A stretch of 64,000 bases of DNA from Rhinopithecus roxellana (taxonomy: Eukaryota; Chordata; Mammalia; Primates; Cercopithecidae), in contig NC_044566.1 in NCBI RefSeq assembly GCF_007565055.1, forward strand, positions 94,968,797 to 95,032,796, in the 5' to 3' direction. Within the stretch, counting starts at the first letter, position 1, and every line of letters starts with the position of its first letter. Position numbers and translations under genes: made by a program. A model generated the notes under the pieces. That model made no database searches. It was given only the letters and a program-made list of their open reading frames with translations, and was not told where the DNA came from. Below are positions 43,746-57,532 of the stretch, piece after piece.

Positions 43746-44161
43746 ATGATATAGTTGGGATATTTGCCTCCACCCAAATCTCATGTTTAAATGTAATCTC
43801 CAGTGTTGGAGGTGGGGCCTGGTTGGAAGTGATTGGATCATGGAGTGGATCCCTCATGAATGGCTTGGGCCATCCCCTTGGTGATAAGTGAGCTCTCTAA
43901 GTTCACACGAGATCTGGTCATTTAAACATGTGTGGCACCTCCCCGCCCCCTTGCTCCTGCTTTCACCATATGACATGCCTGCTCTCCCTTCACCTTCCAC
44001 CATGATTGTGAGCTTCCTGAGGCCTCCCTAGAAGCTGAGCAGATGCCAGCACCATGCTTCCTGTAAAGCCTGCAGAACCATAAGCCAATTAAACCTCTTT
44101 TCTTTATAAATTACTCAGCCTCAGGTATTTCTTCAGAGCAACGCAAGAACAGCCTAACACA
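43746..44161 (+). mobile_element. MST-class solo LTR, sense
   Basis: 'gatatagttgggatatttgc', 'ccacccaaatctcatgttta', 'aattaaacctcttttcttta' and 'agaacagcctaacac' mark a full MaLR LTR. Confidence 0.85.
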
Positions 44162-44649
44162 ACCTAACTGGCTCCTCCCCATCTAGCTTCTGCCGTAGGC
44201 AACATCCTCCCAAAGACCAACCTGAAGTTCAGCTGAGTCCCGGCTCCCTGCACGGAACAGGGCTCCATGTTTACACCCTAACAGGCCTCTCTCCTATCAG
44301 TACACTCACATCTTTTATTCAGAGGCAAGTTACTCACATGTGGCAACCAGATGTGTGTTTCTTCACAACCTGTCACCGTTCTTGGTACATAGTAGCTGCT
44401 AATTAAATGTCCATTCTTTCCACCTTAATTCTATATGAGATGGTCTGTAGACTATCCTGGGTGCCCTTCTCTATGCTTTGGTCTCTCTAGTTTGTCAATA
44501 TTTTTCTTAAAATGTGTGGCACTCAAAAATCTGATGTAATGTCTGTGTTTACTAACCAAGTCAAAGAAACTATTGTTTTCTGTGATCAACTACTAGATGC
44601 CAATTAATTCAATTAAAGATGCAACTGGGGTTTTTTTTTTTTTGTCCCT
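44162..44649. other. No recognised feature
   Basis: Unassigned, except 'acatagtagctgctaattaa' near 44390, which resembles the end of an L2 or MIR copy. Confidence 0.4.
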
Positions 44650-44884
44650 GCATTTGTTCACTCAGCAAATATTTATTGAATGCTGACTATGTGCCAGGCA
44701 TTGTTCTACATACTAGGGATATAGCAGTGAACAAGAGCTTACATTCTAGTGGGAGAGACAGATGTTAGCCAAGCAGACAGGGAAGTACACCAGATCATCT
44801 CAGATTATAAGTGCTAGAAAGACATGAAACAGTCCAATGTTGACAGATGCAGGAGGCAGATAAGGGCGAGGGTCCCTGGAGAAT

Positions 44885-45995
<1,111 letters not shown>

Positions 45996-46189
45996 GGATT
46001 GGTATTGGGCTGGGTGGTGAGGGAGAATCTCTATGAGGGGCAGACATTTGAGCAGGGACCTAACAAGTGAGTACACGAAGAGCATAGTGTCACACTGTCG
46101 ATCCAATCATCATATTGTTTTGATGAACCAGTCATCTAAACAAGCAAAGAAATAAACCCAAAATCCCAGATTTCTTTGCATGAATTATT

Positions 46190-46740
46190 AAGCCTGATCT
46201 TCCCACTGTGCCCTTAGCAAGGGATATATGCATTATGTTTCTGTAATAATGACGTTCTCTACTATCTGTATTTGATGCTTTAACATCTTGGGGCCTTGCT
46301 GACCCTGAAGGTTCTGCCCCTCCTAGGGTTGGCTACTTCCTAGAGATAAAGAACTCATTTGCAAGTGTGCCTTTCAAATGCAAACCAACCCATCTAGAGC
46401 CCATGCCCTGAGCACCTCCTCTATGGGGCTCTTACACGTAGGACCTGTATCCCCTCCCCTAATTGCCCCCAGGCCAGGTACCAGACAACTGGAGGCAGCT
46501 CCTGTGCCCCAGAGCCTGCTAGAATTATTCAAACTAGCCAGTCAGAAGCCTGCCCATCCTGCCTTTCCATGGAAACTAACAAAAGCCCTTGTCTGAGCTC
46601 CCCCTGCTCCCTCTGCCTCCTGGCTGAGCTGCTGCTTCCCATGCGGGGCCCTGCATGGGCCCTGAGAATAATACAAGCTTCTGCCTTCGTGACATGAACG
46701 TCCTTGTCTGCATGCTTTACCATACCTGATTAAAACAAAT
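46190..46740 (+). mobile_element. ERV1-like LTR, sense
   Basis: 'gatgctttaacatcttgggg', 'cccctcctagggttggctac' and 'gcttctgccttcgtgacatg' give an LTR-like layout. The block at 54170-54330 is a diverged relative. Confidence 0.45.
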
Positions 46741-47159
46741 CCCCAGGGACACTTTAAAACTGTTTTCATTTATCTTCATTGAATCTCTTCCTGTTTGCCT
46801 TGGACCACTGTTTCAAGCTGTCACCAGCATTTGAAGCTTTCGGGTGTCTTCTGTGACATTCTCCTTCCCATCTCTGTGTCATCTGCACAGTTGATAATGT
46901 CTCCTGCATTTCCATGTTCGTGTCCATCTCATATCCCATCACTAGGAGGAGTCATGGGCTACATCCTGTGATATTCCCCTAAAACTCCTTAGTGAAAGCA
47001 CCACCATTACTTAATTTAGGAGTGAGGCCAATTTATTTTAACTTCTCTAAAACCTCTTTATCAGAAGCTTCACATTTTTCTATCTTGTAACATGAAAGAT
47101 GATATTAATTCCCTGATGAAATTAAGAACATTGGACTCTACCATCACCTTACTTTATCA
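46741..47159. other. No recognised feature
   Basis: AT-moderate single-copy-looking DNA. Confidence 0.4.
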
Positions 47160-48010
47160 ATGCAATATTGTGATATGATGGGAAATACATATTTGTTCTC
47201 TGCTCCCAGTTCCAGAGACAGCTCCTAAAACCCTCGTAGATAGGTGTGCTAGAAGAATCTTCTGCTCCAACATTTGTTCTTTGACCCCGTTCCTGACACA
47301 GAGCTCCTAAATTCCTTGGAATTTAATGGGTGATATGAGTAATTTTTTGTATGCTGATGAGATGACTGTGAGCTGGTAGATCCTGGAGAATCTCAGGACG
47401 GGGCTGGCTGCCAGAGGAACCAACCATGTGACATAAGAGTTGGGACTTTCAGCCCCACTTCCCAACCTCTGGTAGGAGGGTAGAGGAGCCCTGGAGGCTG
47501 AGCTGATCGCCAATGGCCAACGATTTAATCAATTATGTCTATGTAATGTCGCCTCCATAAAACCCCCAAAGACTAGGATTTAGAGAGCTTCTGGACTGTT
47601 GAACACAAGGAGGTTCTGGGAGGGTGGTGTGAACCAACAGAGCTTGGAGGCTCTATGCCCCTGTCCCAGATCTTGCCCTACACATCCCTTCATTTGACTG
47701 TTCAGCTGCTATCTTTTGTATTATTCTTTATAATATATGGGTAAACACAAGTGAGATTTGTTTTGAGTGCTGTAAGCGGCTCTAGCAAATTAATGGAACC
47801 CAAGGAGGGGATCGTAGGAACCTCCCATTTCTAGCCAGTTGGTCAGATAGAACAGCCTGGGGCTTACAACTGCCATCTGACGTGGGGACAATCTTGGGGA
47901 ACTGAGCCCTCAACCTATGGGACCTGACGCTACCTCCAGGTAGGATTTGAATTGAACTGTAGGACACCCAGCTGGTGTCGAAGTGGAGAAAACGTACACA
48001 CATTTTGGTG
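47160..48010 (+). mobile_element. ERV LTR, sense
   Basis: 'ctggagaatctcaggacggg', 'gaggaaccaaccatgtgaca', 'tgtcgcctccataaaacccc', 'gctctagcaaattaatggaa' and 'ggacacccagctggtgtcg' occur in the order of a known ERV LTR whose name I cannot fix. 'ttctttataatatatgggta' is the likely poly-A region. Confidence 0.55.
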
Positions 48011-48188
48011 ACCAGAGGTGAAGTGTTCTGTGTTGCAGTGACTGTGTAAAAAAAAGAAAAAGTGGGTTTTTTCTATCGCAATCAACCTAGTGTCAACTTC
48101 AAAAAAAGCAAATGGGATGAATTTTGCATGACGTATATTTTGTTGATCAGTATTGTTTTCTGATTGTCATATTTTTAAAATGCTTGTG

Positions 48189-48644
48189 GGGGCTGGGCAC
48201 TGTGGCTCATGCCTGTACTCCCAGCACTTTGGGAGGCTGAGGGTGGGTGGATCACTTGAGGTCAGGAGTTCGAGACCAGCCTGGCTAACATGGCAAAACC
48301 CTGTCTCTACTAAAAATACAAAAATTGGCTGGGCATGGTGGCTCACGTTTGTAATCCCAGCACTTTGGGAGGCTGAGGCGGGCGGATCACGAGCTCAGGA
48401 GTTTGAGACCAGCCTGGCCAAGATGATGAAACCCTGTCTCTACTAATAATACAAAAATTAGCTGGGCGTGGTGGCACACACCTGTAATCCCCACTATTTC
48501 GGAGGCTGAGGCAGGAGAATTGCTTGAACCCGGGAGGCGGAGGTTGCAGCGAGCTGAGATTGTGCCACTGCACTCCAGCCTGGGCGACAGAGCGAGATTC
48601 CATCTCAAAAAAAAAAAAAAAAAAGAAGAAGAAGAAGAAAGCAA
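48189..48644 (+). mobile_element. Trimeric Alu (left-left-right)
   Basis: A left monomer (48189-48326) runs through its linker directly into a second complete Alu (48327-48644). Only one target duplication, gcttgtg (48182-48188, 48645-48651), flanks the whole unit. Confidence 0.85.
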
Positions 48645-48651
48645 GCTTGTG

Positions 48652-49490
48652 AAGAATTTTTGCCAAACATATTAGTCTATAGGTTCTGGCATTTTACCTT
48701 ATTCCCTTTTTAAGAAACTAAGACACCATTTCCTAGGATTAAGAGTCTTTGCTTGTTTCCTCCATGAAAATTGATAAACGTATGAGAATTTGGGAGGGTT
48801 GCAAGACCATGACACTCACTCAGAGCAAAGATGTAATTACCATGAGTCCTGACATCATATTCCCAGCACGATAAGCAACGAATTCGGGCACTTGCAAGTA
48901 TGAAAATCATGAATATTGCCCATAGCTGAGATCATTTGAGAGGGAAAAAAATTAAAACTGAGAAATAAAAATAGCAAAAATATATATTTTTAAAATTTTC
49001 TTCCATTTATTTTAGCCTCTACTCCCACTTCAAACACAGAGGAATATTTTAGCACTGCCCATGAAGATTTCTTAAATTAGAATATGGAAATGTTAAACTA
49101 ATGCATGTTTTTAATAAAGCAATGAATGCTGCTTTTAAAATAAAATTATTCTTTAAAAGGACTTGAGAGTTCATTTTTCTTTTTAATTTAAAGGCTAGAA
49201 AGTAGTTCCTTTACTTCGTTTAAAAAGAAATTACTGTGGTGTGGCTATTTCATGCTATTATGTGGTTTTTATTGCATTTGGGGGCCATCTTTTTCTCAGC
49301 ACAACACAGAAATGTCAAAAAAAAAAAAAACTGTAAGAAAGACTTTTTCATTCTTTACATTTTAAAAAATGTCTTTAATTTTGGTTGCTCTTAAACATCA
49401 ACAGCCTTTTAAGATTTAACTCTTGACTCAGGAAAACAAATTAGCAACCATTTTCCCGATCTGGATTTTGTGTTTTTCATCTTGTTGTTC
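48652..49490. other. No recognised feature
   Basis: AT-rich DNA with several A/T runs but no recognisable family, gene or motif. Confidence 0.45.
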
Positions 49491-49504
49491 TAAAATGAGG
49501 GAAG

Positions 49505-49823
49505 GGTCAGGTGCGGTGGCTCACACCTGTAATCCTAGCACTTTGGGAGGCCGAAGCAGGCAGATCATCTGAGGTCAGGAGTTCGAAACCAGCCTGGCCA
49601 ACCTGGGGAAACCCTGTCTTTACTAAAAACACAAAAATTAGCCAGGTAGAGTGGTGGGTACGTGTAGTCCCAGCTACTAGGGAGGCTAAGGCTTGAGAAT
49701 TGCTTGAACCTGGGGGGCGGAGGTTGCAGTGAGCCGAGATTGCGCCACTGCATTTCAGCCTGGGTGACAGAGGGAAGCTTCATCTCAAAAAATAATAGTA
49801 ATAAATAATAATAATAATAATAA
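49505..49823 (+). mobile_element. AluS with (AAT)n tail
   Basis: Exact 14-bp TSD taaaatgagggaag (49491-49504, 49824-49837). The tail carries about nine AAT units (49790-49823). Confidence 0.95.
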
Positions 49824-49837
49824 TAAAATGAGGGAAG

Positions 49838-50719
49838 AGCAGACTTTGTGAGGGGCCTCCGGGCCCTTCAAAGGGAGTCAGAGGAATCACAGGGACTGCT
49901 TTCACTACAAAAATTTAGTAGGAGCCCCACACCTGGGCCAAAAGAGCTCATCAGAAAGACTAGGCCAACTGCATCTGCACAACTGGAGCACCAGGAAGAA
50001 TAAAAATCAGTTCCTGAAATATAAATGCTGACCTAATTTCAAGGCAGGTTGATAGTGAAAATGTTGTATCACACCCAGGGAAACAATAGCTACACTCAGG
50101 TGGGACTCCATGAAGACAGTCAATGTTTGTAAGACTCGGAGAGAACAATATTAAATATGTAAGAACCAGATGATATTTAGGCATGGATTGATTCTGGTTC
50201 AGGAAATGTATATTTAACTCTTTTTAAAGGATGCTGTGATTTTCACCAATGCAGATTTTTGTTCTAAGTGATTTAGAAGAATTGAAAAGTGAATGTCACG
50301 GCTTTGTTTGCTTGGAGCCCCTTGTGACATGAGCTGGGTGACTCAGCAAAGGAGCAAAACCAAGCAGGGTGGAGATGACTGTGAACAAGGGAGTGGTGGA
50401 CCCATCCTTAGAGGCTGTCGGTCTTCAGGGGGACTGTTTCCCCTTGGACTTCGCTCTGCCACCTGCAGCACAGTTACTGGCACATCCAGAGTCTCCATAT
50501 GGGTTTGCGTGACTGAGTGAGCTGCTAGTATTTCTGTTATGTCACAGAAAAACCTTAACAGACGAATCAATGGCATCAGCTGTCAATGATCCCAATGCAA
50601 GACCATGAGCAGATGTTTCTGAGACCTGAATTTTACAGTCTATTTATAAAATTGATAGAGAAACTTCACCCACCCACTCACCCACCAGGGAAAGTGTATA
50701 GCAGAGTGTTTGCTCTTTT
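49838..50719. other. No recognised feature
   Basis: Single-copy-looking DNA; opposing frames at 50293-50520 and 50576-50343 have no known motif. Confidence 0.4.
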
Positions 50720-51054
50720 ATTCATTCATTCATTCATTTTCCTTTTTAAAAAAATTATTATGTATTTATTTTGAGATGGAGTCTCGTTGTATCACCCAGG
50801 CTGGAGTGCAGTGGCACAATCTTGGTTCACTGCAAACTCTGCCTCCCAGGTTCATGCAATTCTCCCACCTCAGCCTCCCAAGTAGCTGGGATTACAGGCA
50901 TGCGCCACCACATCCAGCTAATTTTTGTATTTTTAGTAGAGGCAGGGTTTCACCGTGTTGGCCAGGGTGGTCTTGAACTCCTGACCTCAAGTGATCCACC
51001 TGCCTCAGCCTCCCAAAGTGTTGGGATTGCAGGCATGAGCCATGGTGTCTGGCC
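50720..51054 (-). mobile_element. AluS, antisense, with (TTCA)n border
   Basis: Five TTCA units (50720-50739) and a T/A-rich head lead into 'gagatggagtctcgttgtat' and a full dimer ending 'gccatggtgtctggcc'. Confidence 0.92.
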
Positions 51055-51164
51055 TATTTTGCTTTTAATTATGAAAACTTTCAGACATACCCAAAAGCAG
51101 GGAGAATAATACAGTAAACCCCCATCAGCCAACTGCAACATTTACCAACTATTGCAAGTGATTA

Positions 51165-51590
51165 GCGACTATTTGGGCCAGTAGCACGGGCAGTAAGAAG
51201 AATTTACCAAAACAGTTATAGGTATAGAAAGGTAGATTTATTAGAGAAGGTAGGAAAGTATGTTGCAAGGAAGCAATGGGCAGGTCAGCAAGAGAGGAGC
51301 TGACTGCAAGGAGACAAAGGCTTGCTGGGGATTTTATAGGATGGTGTCTGTGCTGTGTGTTGAAGAGGGCTTTGTGCAGTACTGATAATGCCACAGTTGC
51401 AGTGAGCTCACTTGCATTTTTCTATCAGCTGAGGGTCTAGTGATAGCTGGGTGCAGGAAGATTTTAAGTTATTTGTGCAGGAGGACTATGCATTCTGGAT
51501 CATGAAGAAAGGCAGACTTACAGTTTATCTGCTTGCTCTTTTTACTTTCTCCTGGTCCTGCGGGCCTGACTCATTTTCTCTAATTAGGAC
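51165..51590 (-). mobile_element. ERV-like LTR, antisense
   Basis: 'gaaaggtagatttattagag' (antisense poly-A signal), 'agcaagagaggagctgactg', 'gctggggattttataggatg' and 'gcctgactcattttctctaa' resemble an antisense LTR interrupting the LINE block. Confidence 0.5.
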
Positions 51591-51914
51591 TCTACACCAA
51601 CTCTTGAATCTTATTTCATCTGTAATTCCATGCAGGTCCCTCCCCAGACACACATTATTTTGAAGCAAATCCTCAATATCATATGATTTCATCTGTAAAC
51701 ATGTTGGTATATTATATAGATATGTATATATGTGTTGGTACATATGTATGACTCTATTTTTAGGTATGATCACAATCCCCTTATTTTAACAAAGAACATT
51801 CATATTCAAATTTCCCCACTTGTCTCATAAATGTTTTGTACAGTTGGTTTGTTTGAGGCAGGATCCAAATAAGGTCTAAACATTGTGTTTGATTAATATA
51901 TCTATTAAGTCTCT

Positions 51915-52213
51915 CTTTTTTTTTTTTCTTTTGAGACGGAGTCTCACTCTGTCACCCAGGCTGGAGTGCAGTGGTGCGATCTCGGCTCACTGCAATCTCC
52001 GCCTTCCAGGTTCACACCATTCTCCTGCCTCAGCCTCCTGAGTAGCTGGGACTACAGGTGCTCGCCACCATGCCTGGCTAATTTTTTGTATTTTTAGTAG
52101 AGACGGGGTTTCACAGTGTTAGCCAGGATGGTCTCGATCTCCTGACCTTGTGATCCACCTGCCTTGGCCTCCCAAAGCGCTGGGATTACAGGCGTGAGCC
52201 ACCGCACCCAGCC
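51915..52213 (-). mobile_element. AluY SINE, antisense
   Basis: Exact 10-bp TSD ttaagtctct (51905-51914, 52215-52224); full, little-diverged dimer. Confidence 0.95.
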
Positions 52214-52860
52214 TGTTAAGTCTCTTTATGTATAGATTTTTGTTCCCATTTTTTTTTCCTTGCAATCTTTTGTTGTGGAAGAAATCTGGTCATTTGCCTT
52301 GTATAGTTTCCCACATTCTGGAGTTTCCTGACTATATCCTTATGGTATTTATGTGTTCTGCTGACTCTAGCATTTCCTGTAACTGGTAATTAGATTTAAA
52401 GTCTTGACTCATGCAGTTCAATTTTTTGTGGGGGTAGGGGGTAGGAAGACTTTATAAGAGGATATTTTAAACTCCCAACAGGATGTGGGTAATATTTGGT
52501 CTCTTTTTAGGCAGTTTGTGCCCATTAATGATCCTTACGTAAACTCTTTAATTCATTTGCAAACATTTGAATGCTGATTGGATATTTTTAGATGTGGTAA
52601 TTAAATCATGGTTATATGTCTTAAGAAAGAACCTTTATCTTTAGAGATACATACTGAAATAGTTACAGATACTCTAATTCTATCATTTCTTCTTCCTTTG
52701 CTGGATCTGAAGCTCAAAGAAATGTCTAGAGAAACACAGTTTATATTAGCAAGGCAAACTAAATGATTTATTCTTTCCCCTTATTTACCAGTTTTCAAAA
52801 TAATCTTTTGGTTCCTTAGAACTCTCCAGGAGTTATTTTTTTAATGTAGTTGCAATATGG

Positions 52861-53568
52861 ACTCAAGAATTTTAACATGTTTGATGTGTGACATGGTCTC
52901 TTTTGTCCAAAAACTTTACGGTTCTGCACAGAAAACTACACATCTGTAGAAGTAACTTTCTTATCCTAATTATTTTCAAAGAAACAACAGTGAAAAATAA
53001 GGGGAAGCAGGGGAAGAGATAGGAAGAATGATTTTTTAAATACTGCATAATGAGGAGGTCCAGCAGAGAAAAGAAAGCAGTAGAGAAAAGGAATTTCAAA
53101 ACAAGAAAATGGAATGCGTGATTTCCCAAATGGTGGGGCTGGAAGCTTGAGAAGAATGAGAAAATGTGAATCTCAACCCCAGTAATCCAGGCTCCAACTG
53201 TGTGGGGGCTGGACTAAGGCATCTTACGTGAATATCCGTTCTTTTTTGCCCCCTTCATGCAAGTGGTTATGTGGGATAACAAAACTAAGCCTCACAGCCC
53301 TTGCTTTCTTGACTAAAATCCAGGGGACAGGTAGATTTACTCATAAACTACCACCCAACGTCTAACAAGCATGAGTGATCGGCAATGGTGGACCTTCTTT
53401 GGTGACCTACCATCCTCTGGCAGTTCAATAACCAATACACCACGCCAGAAGTAACACGTCTGCTTTACAGATGGGTACGCAGACGTGATCAACTTCACAG
53501 CAAGCAGGAAAACTGACTCCAGCAATGGAAATCACTGGTGTTGCCACCATATTCATGGCTCTCAAAAC
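52861..53568. other. No recognised feature
   Basis: Unassigned; a minus frame 53129-52872 is open for 85 codons and ILE/LEU/PHE-rich, but shows no family signature. Confidence 0.4.
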
Positions 53569-53579
53569 TCAGGGACTCA

Positions 53580-53888
53580 GCAGGGCGTGGTGGTTCATAC
53601 GCGTAATCCCAGTGCTTTGGGAAGCTGAAGCAAGAGGATTGGTTGAGGCCAGGAGTTTGAGACCAGCCTGGGCAACACAGAAATTACCTCATCTCTATAA
53701 AAATTGTTTAAAACTTAACCAAGCATGGTGGTGTGCACCTATAGTTCCCAGATGAGGGAGGAGGCTGAGGGGAGAGGATCACTTGAACCCAGGAATTTGA
53801 AGCTGCAGTGAGCTACATTCACACTACTACACTCCAGCCTGGGCGACAGAGCCAGACCCTGTCTCAAAACAACAACTACCATAAAAAT
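53580..53888 (+). mobile_element. AluJ SINE
   Basis: Diverged dimer with an exact 11-bp TSD tcagggactca (53569-53579, 53889-53899). Confidence 0.94.
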
Positions 53889-54164
53889 TCAGGGACTCAA
53901 AGACCTTAAGAAACCTCACCATGGCCTCTGCAGAAAGATGAGCAGATCCTTATTAAAGGGTTAATTAGTCCTGAAACCTACGATAATAATTCATAGGCAG
54001 CCATGCCCCTACTTCCTGGGAGATGGCTTCTTGTGTCCTTAAAGACACATCCTGAGCAAGGCCACAGCTAAGCAGCTGGTCCAGGGAGAGCCAGGCAGTA
54101 TCCTTGAGCCTGGCCATGGGAAAGCGGCAGAAATCCAAGAGCCCAGTGGGACTGGCTGGTTTGA

Positions 54165-54335
54165 CCTCTGAATTAACTATGTTTTTTATTTTCTGTATCT
54201 TGTGATGTTTTAACATCCCCTGGGGCCCTTGCAGAACCATGAAAAGACTCCTTCTCCCAGGGCTGGCTCATTCCTAGCGCTGGTGTAAAGATTTCCTGTT
54301 TAGAGGAAAAACTCCTTTCTACCCTGTTGAGTTCC
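54165..54335 (+). mobile_element. ERV1-like LTR fragment
   Basis: 'gtgatgttttaacatcccct' and 'ccagggctggctcattccta' parallel the LTR at 46190 at clear but low similarity. Confidence 0.4.
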
Positions 54336-54407
54336 GTGGCTGGGCCTAACAAGTAAACGGACTGAGACAGGTTAACAAGGGAAAAGCGCACAATTTACTT
54401 AAGATTT

Positions 54408-54704
54408 GGGCTGAGTGCGGTGGCTCATGCCTGTAATCCCAGCACTTTGGGAAGCCAACGCGGGCAGATCACCTGAGGTCAGGAGTTCAAGACCAGCCTG
54501 GCCAACATGGTAAAACCCTGTCTCCACTAAAAATACAAAAAAATTAGCTGGGCATGGTGGCTGGCGCCTGTAATCCCAGCAACTCGGGAGGCTGAGGCAG
54601 GAGAATCACTTGAACCCCAGAGGCAGAAGTTACAGTGAGCCAAGATCACAACACTGCACTCCAGCCTGGGTGACAGAACAAGGCTCCATGTCAAAAAAAA
54701 AAAA
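54408..54704 (+). mobile_element. AluS SINE
   Basis: Full dimer ending in a 12-nt A tail. Confidence 0.93.
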
Positions 54705-55309
54705 AGGCTCAGAGCTGGGCTTTCCCCTCCCTGTCTTCCACTGTGGCTTCCCCAATGGCCCTGCTTGGTGTGGCATGTCTGTTTCTCAGCAAATGTAATA
54801 CCTTCTTCTTCCAATGGCATTGGCCTCTATAAATTAAATCCTGAGTATAATTTTAGAACAGGTCCCACAGGAAGAAGGGTCAAAGGGAGAAGTATGAGAA
54901 AAGTAGGCAGGAAATCAAAAAGAAACAGCAGGAGAAACCAAATGAGCAAAATCTGAGTGATAAAGAAGGGAGTAGCAGACTCTGGGGATGTCCTTCCCTT
55001 CCCTAGTGTAGGTAGGGACAGTGAGAGCAGGTGCACTGAAGGAAATGTGGGCTGGAAAAGGCCACCATAATCCATCACAGGACCGCCTGGATTTTTACAT
55101 GGACGTTTGGCATTTTCAAATGATCTCATCTGAGCCTAAATCATCTCCTTTAGGCAGGTATGGTTGTTTTTCAGACCCATTTGTTCAACAAAATTTTTAC
55201 TTTACGCGGGGGCCAAATCTCTAACACAGATATCACATGTTTTCTCTTCTAGCTCCTGGTTGTAGAAACCCGGGCTGCATGAATAATTAAATAATGTAAG
55301 GTTGTTACT
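54705..55309. other. No recognised feature
   Basis: Possibly further ERV-like sequence; opposing frames near 54765-55129 carry no known motif. Confidence 0.35.
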
Positions 55310-55486
55310 AATTATGGAGTACATTTCTTAATAATAATGTGCACACACCATGTTCATAGCAGCATTATTCACAAATAGCCAAGCAGCAGAAGCAGCCCAG
55401 CATCTGTGGATGGATGAATGAATAAATGAACTAAATGTGGTGTATATATACAAATAATATGATTCAGCCTTAGGAAGGAAAAAGGT
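55310..55486 (+). mobile_element. L1 ORF2 3' fragment
   Basis: 'ttcatagcagcattattcac' and 'tgtatatatacaaataatat' are standard L1 sequence in sense orientation. Confidence 0.75.
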
Positions 55487-55769
55487 GACCACGCGCAGTG
55501 GCTCATGCCTGTAATCCCAGCACTTTGGGAGGCTGAGGCCAGTGGATCATGAGGTCAGGAGGTCGAGACCATTCTAGCTAACACGGTGAAACCCCGTCTC
55601 TACTAAAAATACAAAAATTAGCCAGGTGTGGTGGTGCATGCCTGTAGTCCCAGCTACTTGGGAGGCTGAGGCAGAAGAATCGTGTCAACCTGGGAGGCAG
55701 AGGTTGCAGTGAGCTAAGATCACATCACTGTACTCCAGCCTGGGTGACAGAGTGAGACCATCTCTCAAA
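55487..55769 (+). mobile_element. AluS SINE
   Basis: Full dimer; its tail passes into CA and AAAAT units. Confidence 0.93.
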
Positions 55770-55789
55770 TACACACATACACACACAAT

Positions 55790-55887
55790 TAAAATAAAAT
55801 AAAATAAAATAAAATAAAATAAAATAAAATAAAATAAAATAAAATAAGATGAGATGAGATAAAATAATAAAATAAAATAAAATAAAA
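55790..55887. repeat. (AAAAT)n tract
   Basis: About 18 pentanucleotide units with a GATGA-type interruption, grown from an Alu tail. Confidence 0.94.
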
Positions 55888-56020
55888 TGCTAATATCTGA
55901 ACCCTGCCTCAGACCTAGTGAATCAGGTGAACCCACTCTAACTAAGGGGTTGCGGGGCACAGCCTCTTTTATGAAGTCCTCTGCTAATGCTGGGCATTGC
56001 AGTTTGAGACCCACTGGAAT
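55888..56020 (-). mobile_element. MER5-like hAT fragment
   Basis: 'gcctcagacctagtgaatca' and 'cattgcagtttgagacccac' are weakly MER5-like. Confidence 0.4.
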
Positions 56021-56432
56021 ACATGTTGCCTAAGGCCACACATCTAATTATTAGCAGAACGAGGAGTTGAGCCCAAGGGTCAGGCTATGAGCTGATTCTG
56101 TCTTCATTACATTACACAACCACAAGATAGAAAGCTGAGCCAGAAAAACAGTCAATTCCTCAGTAAAGCCTATGGTGACTCTATGGTACATACTTCCCTG
56201 GTCCACAGAGCTCACAAAGAGACAAACCAAGCCCTCCAGCCCCCGAGGACCACTGTGTGACGTACAGGTGCACCCGCTGACAGGGACAGGCTGTGGGACT
56301 GCTGAGCAGCCACCACCAGAGAGGAGCATTTCCTGAAGGTATAACTGTGGCCACAGCTGAGCATCTGCATTGGTGTTCAATGTGGCAACTAGCTCATTCA
56401 ACAAAACACGGAAGTGGGCTAAAATGGGAGAA
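56021..56432. other. No recognised feature
   Basis: 'ccacacatctaattattagc' near the start is MIR-like; a 133-codon minus frame (56452-56051) has no known motif and probably is chance. Confidence 0.35.
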
Positions 56433-57177
56433 GGTGCTGTGAGTTGAATCATGTCCCCCAGGAAGATAGGTTCAAGTCCTCACTCTTGGTACCTGTAAAC
56501 GTGACCTTATTTGGAAATATGGTCAGCTTGGTGCAGTGGCCCATGCCTGTAATCCCAGCACTTTGAGAGGTTGAGGCAGGTGAATTGCTTGAGGTCAGGA
56601 GTTCAAGACCAGCCTGGCCAACATGGCGAAACTCTGTCTCTACTAAAAATTTAAAAATTGGCCGGGTGTGGTGGTGAGCACCTCTAATCTCAACTACTCA
56701 GAAGGCTGAGGCAAGAGAATCGCTTGAATGTGGGAGGCAGAGGGTGTAGTGAGCCAACATTGCACCACTGCACTCCAGCCTGGGTGGCAGAGCGAGACCC
56801 TATCTCAAAAAAAAGAAAAAAAAAAAAGGGTCTTTGCAAATGTAATCATGTCATGATGAGGTCACACTGCAGTAGGGTTGGCCCTAATCCAATATGCCTT
56901 GTGTCCTTATAAGAAGAGGACAAGAGACAGACACATAAATAGAGAGAACCTGTGGGAAGAGAGAGGCATTGATTGGCACAATCCATCTACAAGTCAAAGA
57001 ATGCCAATGATTGCCAGCAAAGCACAGTAGCTAGGATAAAGGCCTGGGCAGATTCTCCCTCAGAACTTCCTGAGGGAGCCAGCCCTTGATTTCAGACTTC
57101 TGGTTTCCAGAGCTGGGAGAGGATAAACTTCTGTTGTGTAAGACACCCTGTTTGGGGCATTTGGTTATGGCACTATG
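56433..57177 (+). mobile_element. MLT1-class LTR, sense, split by an Alu
   Basis: 'gagttgaatcatgtccccca', 'tttgcaaatgtaatcatgtc', 'ccctaatccaatatgccttg' and 'catttggttatggcac' are MLT1 landmarks. Confidence 0.82.
56522..56827 (+). mobile_element. AluS SINE
   Basis: Full dimer inside the MLT1 LTR, between its 'atatggtc' and 'gggtctttgc'. Confidence 0.92.
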
Positions 57178-57234
57178 TTGAGTTTTCCCAAGCAAACTTC
57201 AAAGCGTAGAATGTGTTTTAGAAAAGAAACAAGG

Positions 57235-57532
57235 GGCTGGGCGCAGTGGCTCACACTTGTAATGCCAGCACTTTGGGAGGCAGAGGCAGGTGGATCACCT
57301 GCTGTCAGGAGTTTGAGACCAGCCTGGTCAACATGATAAAACCCTGTCTCTACTAAACATAGAAGAAATTAGCTGGGCATGGTGGTAAGTGCCTGTAATC
57401 TTAGCTACTCGGGAGGCTGAGGCACAAGAATTGCTTGAACCCAGGAGGTGGAGGTTGCAGTGAGCCAAGATCACGCCACTGCACTCCAGCCTGGGCTACA
57501 AGAGCGAAACTCCATCTCAAAAAAACAAAAAA
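57235..57532 (+). mobile_element. AluS SINE
   Basis: Full dimer; flanks gaaaagaaacaagg and gaaaagaaacgagg differ at one base. Confidence 0.93.

Larger units (their letters stand above)
51055..52860. mobile_element. Ancient LINE block split by an LTR and an Alu
   Basis: 'ggagaataatacagtaaacc', 'attattttgaagcaaatcct', 'gtctcataaatgttttgtac', 'ttgaggcaggatccaaataa' and 'ggtagttt'-like 3' motifs follow a common old mammalian repeat in order. I believe it is an L1M-type element, but the name is uncertain. Confidence 0.45.

Noticed and set aside
53320..53530. Minus frame 53525-53337 as an exon
   Set aside because: 62 codons, no splice signals or recognisable motif and no supporting neighbour.
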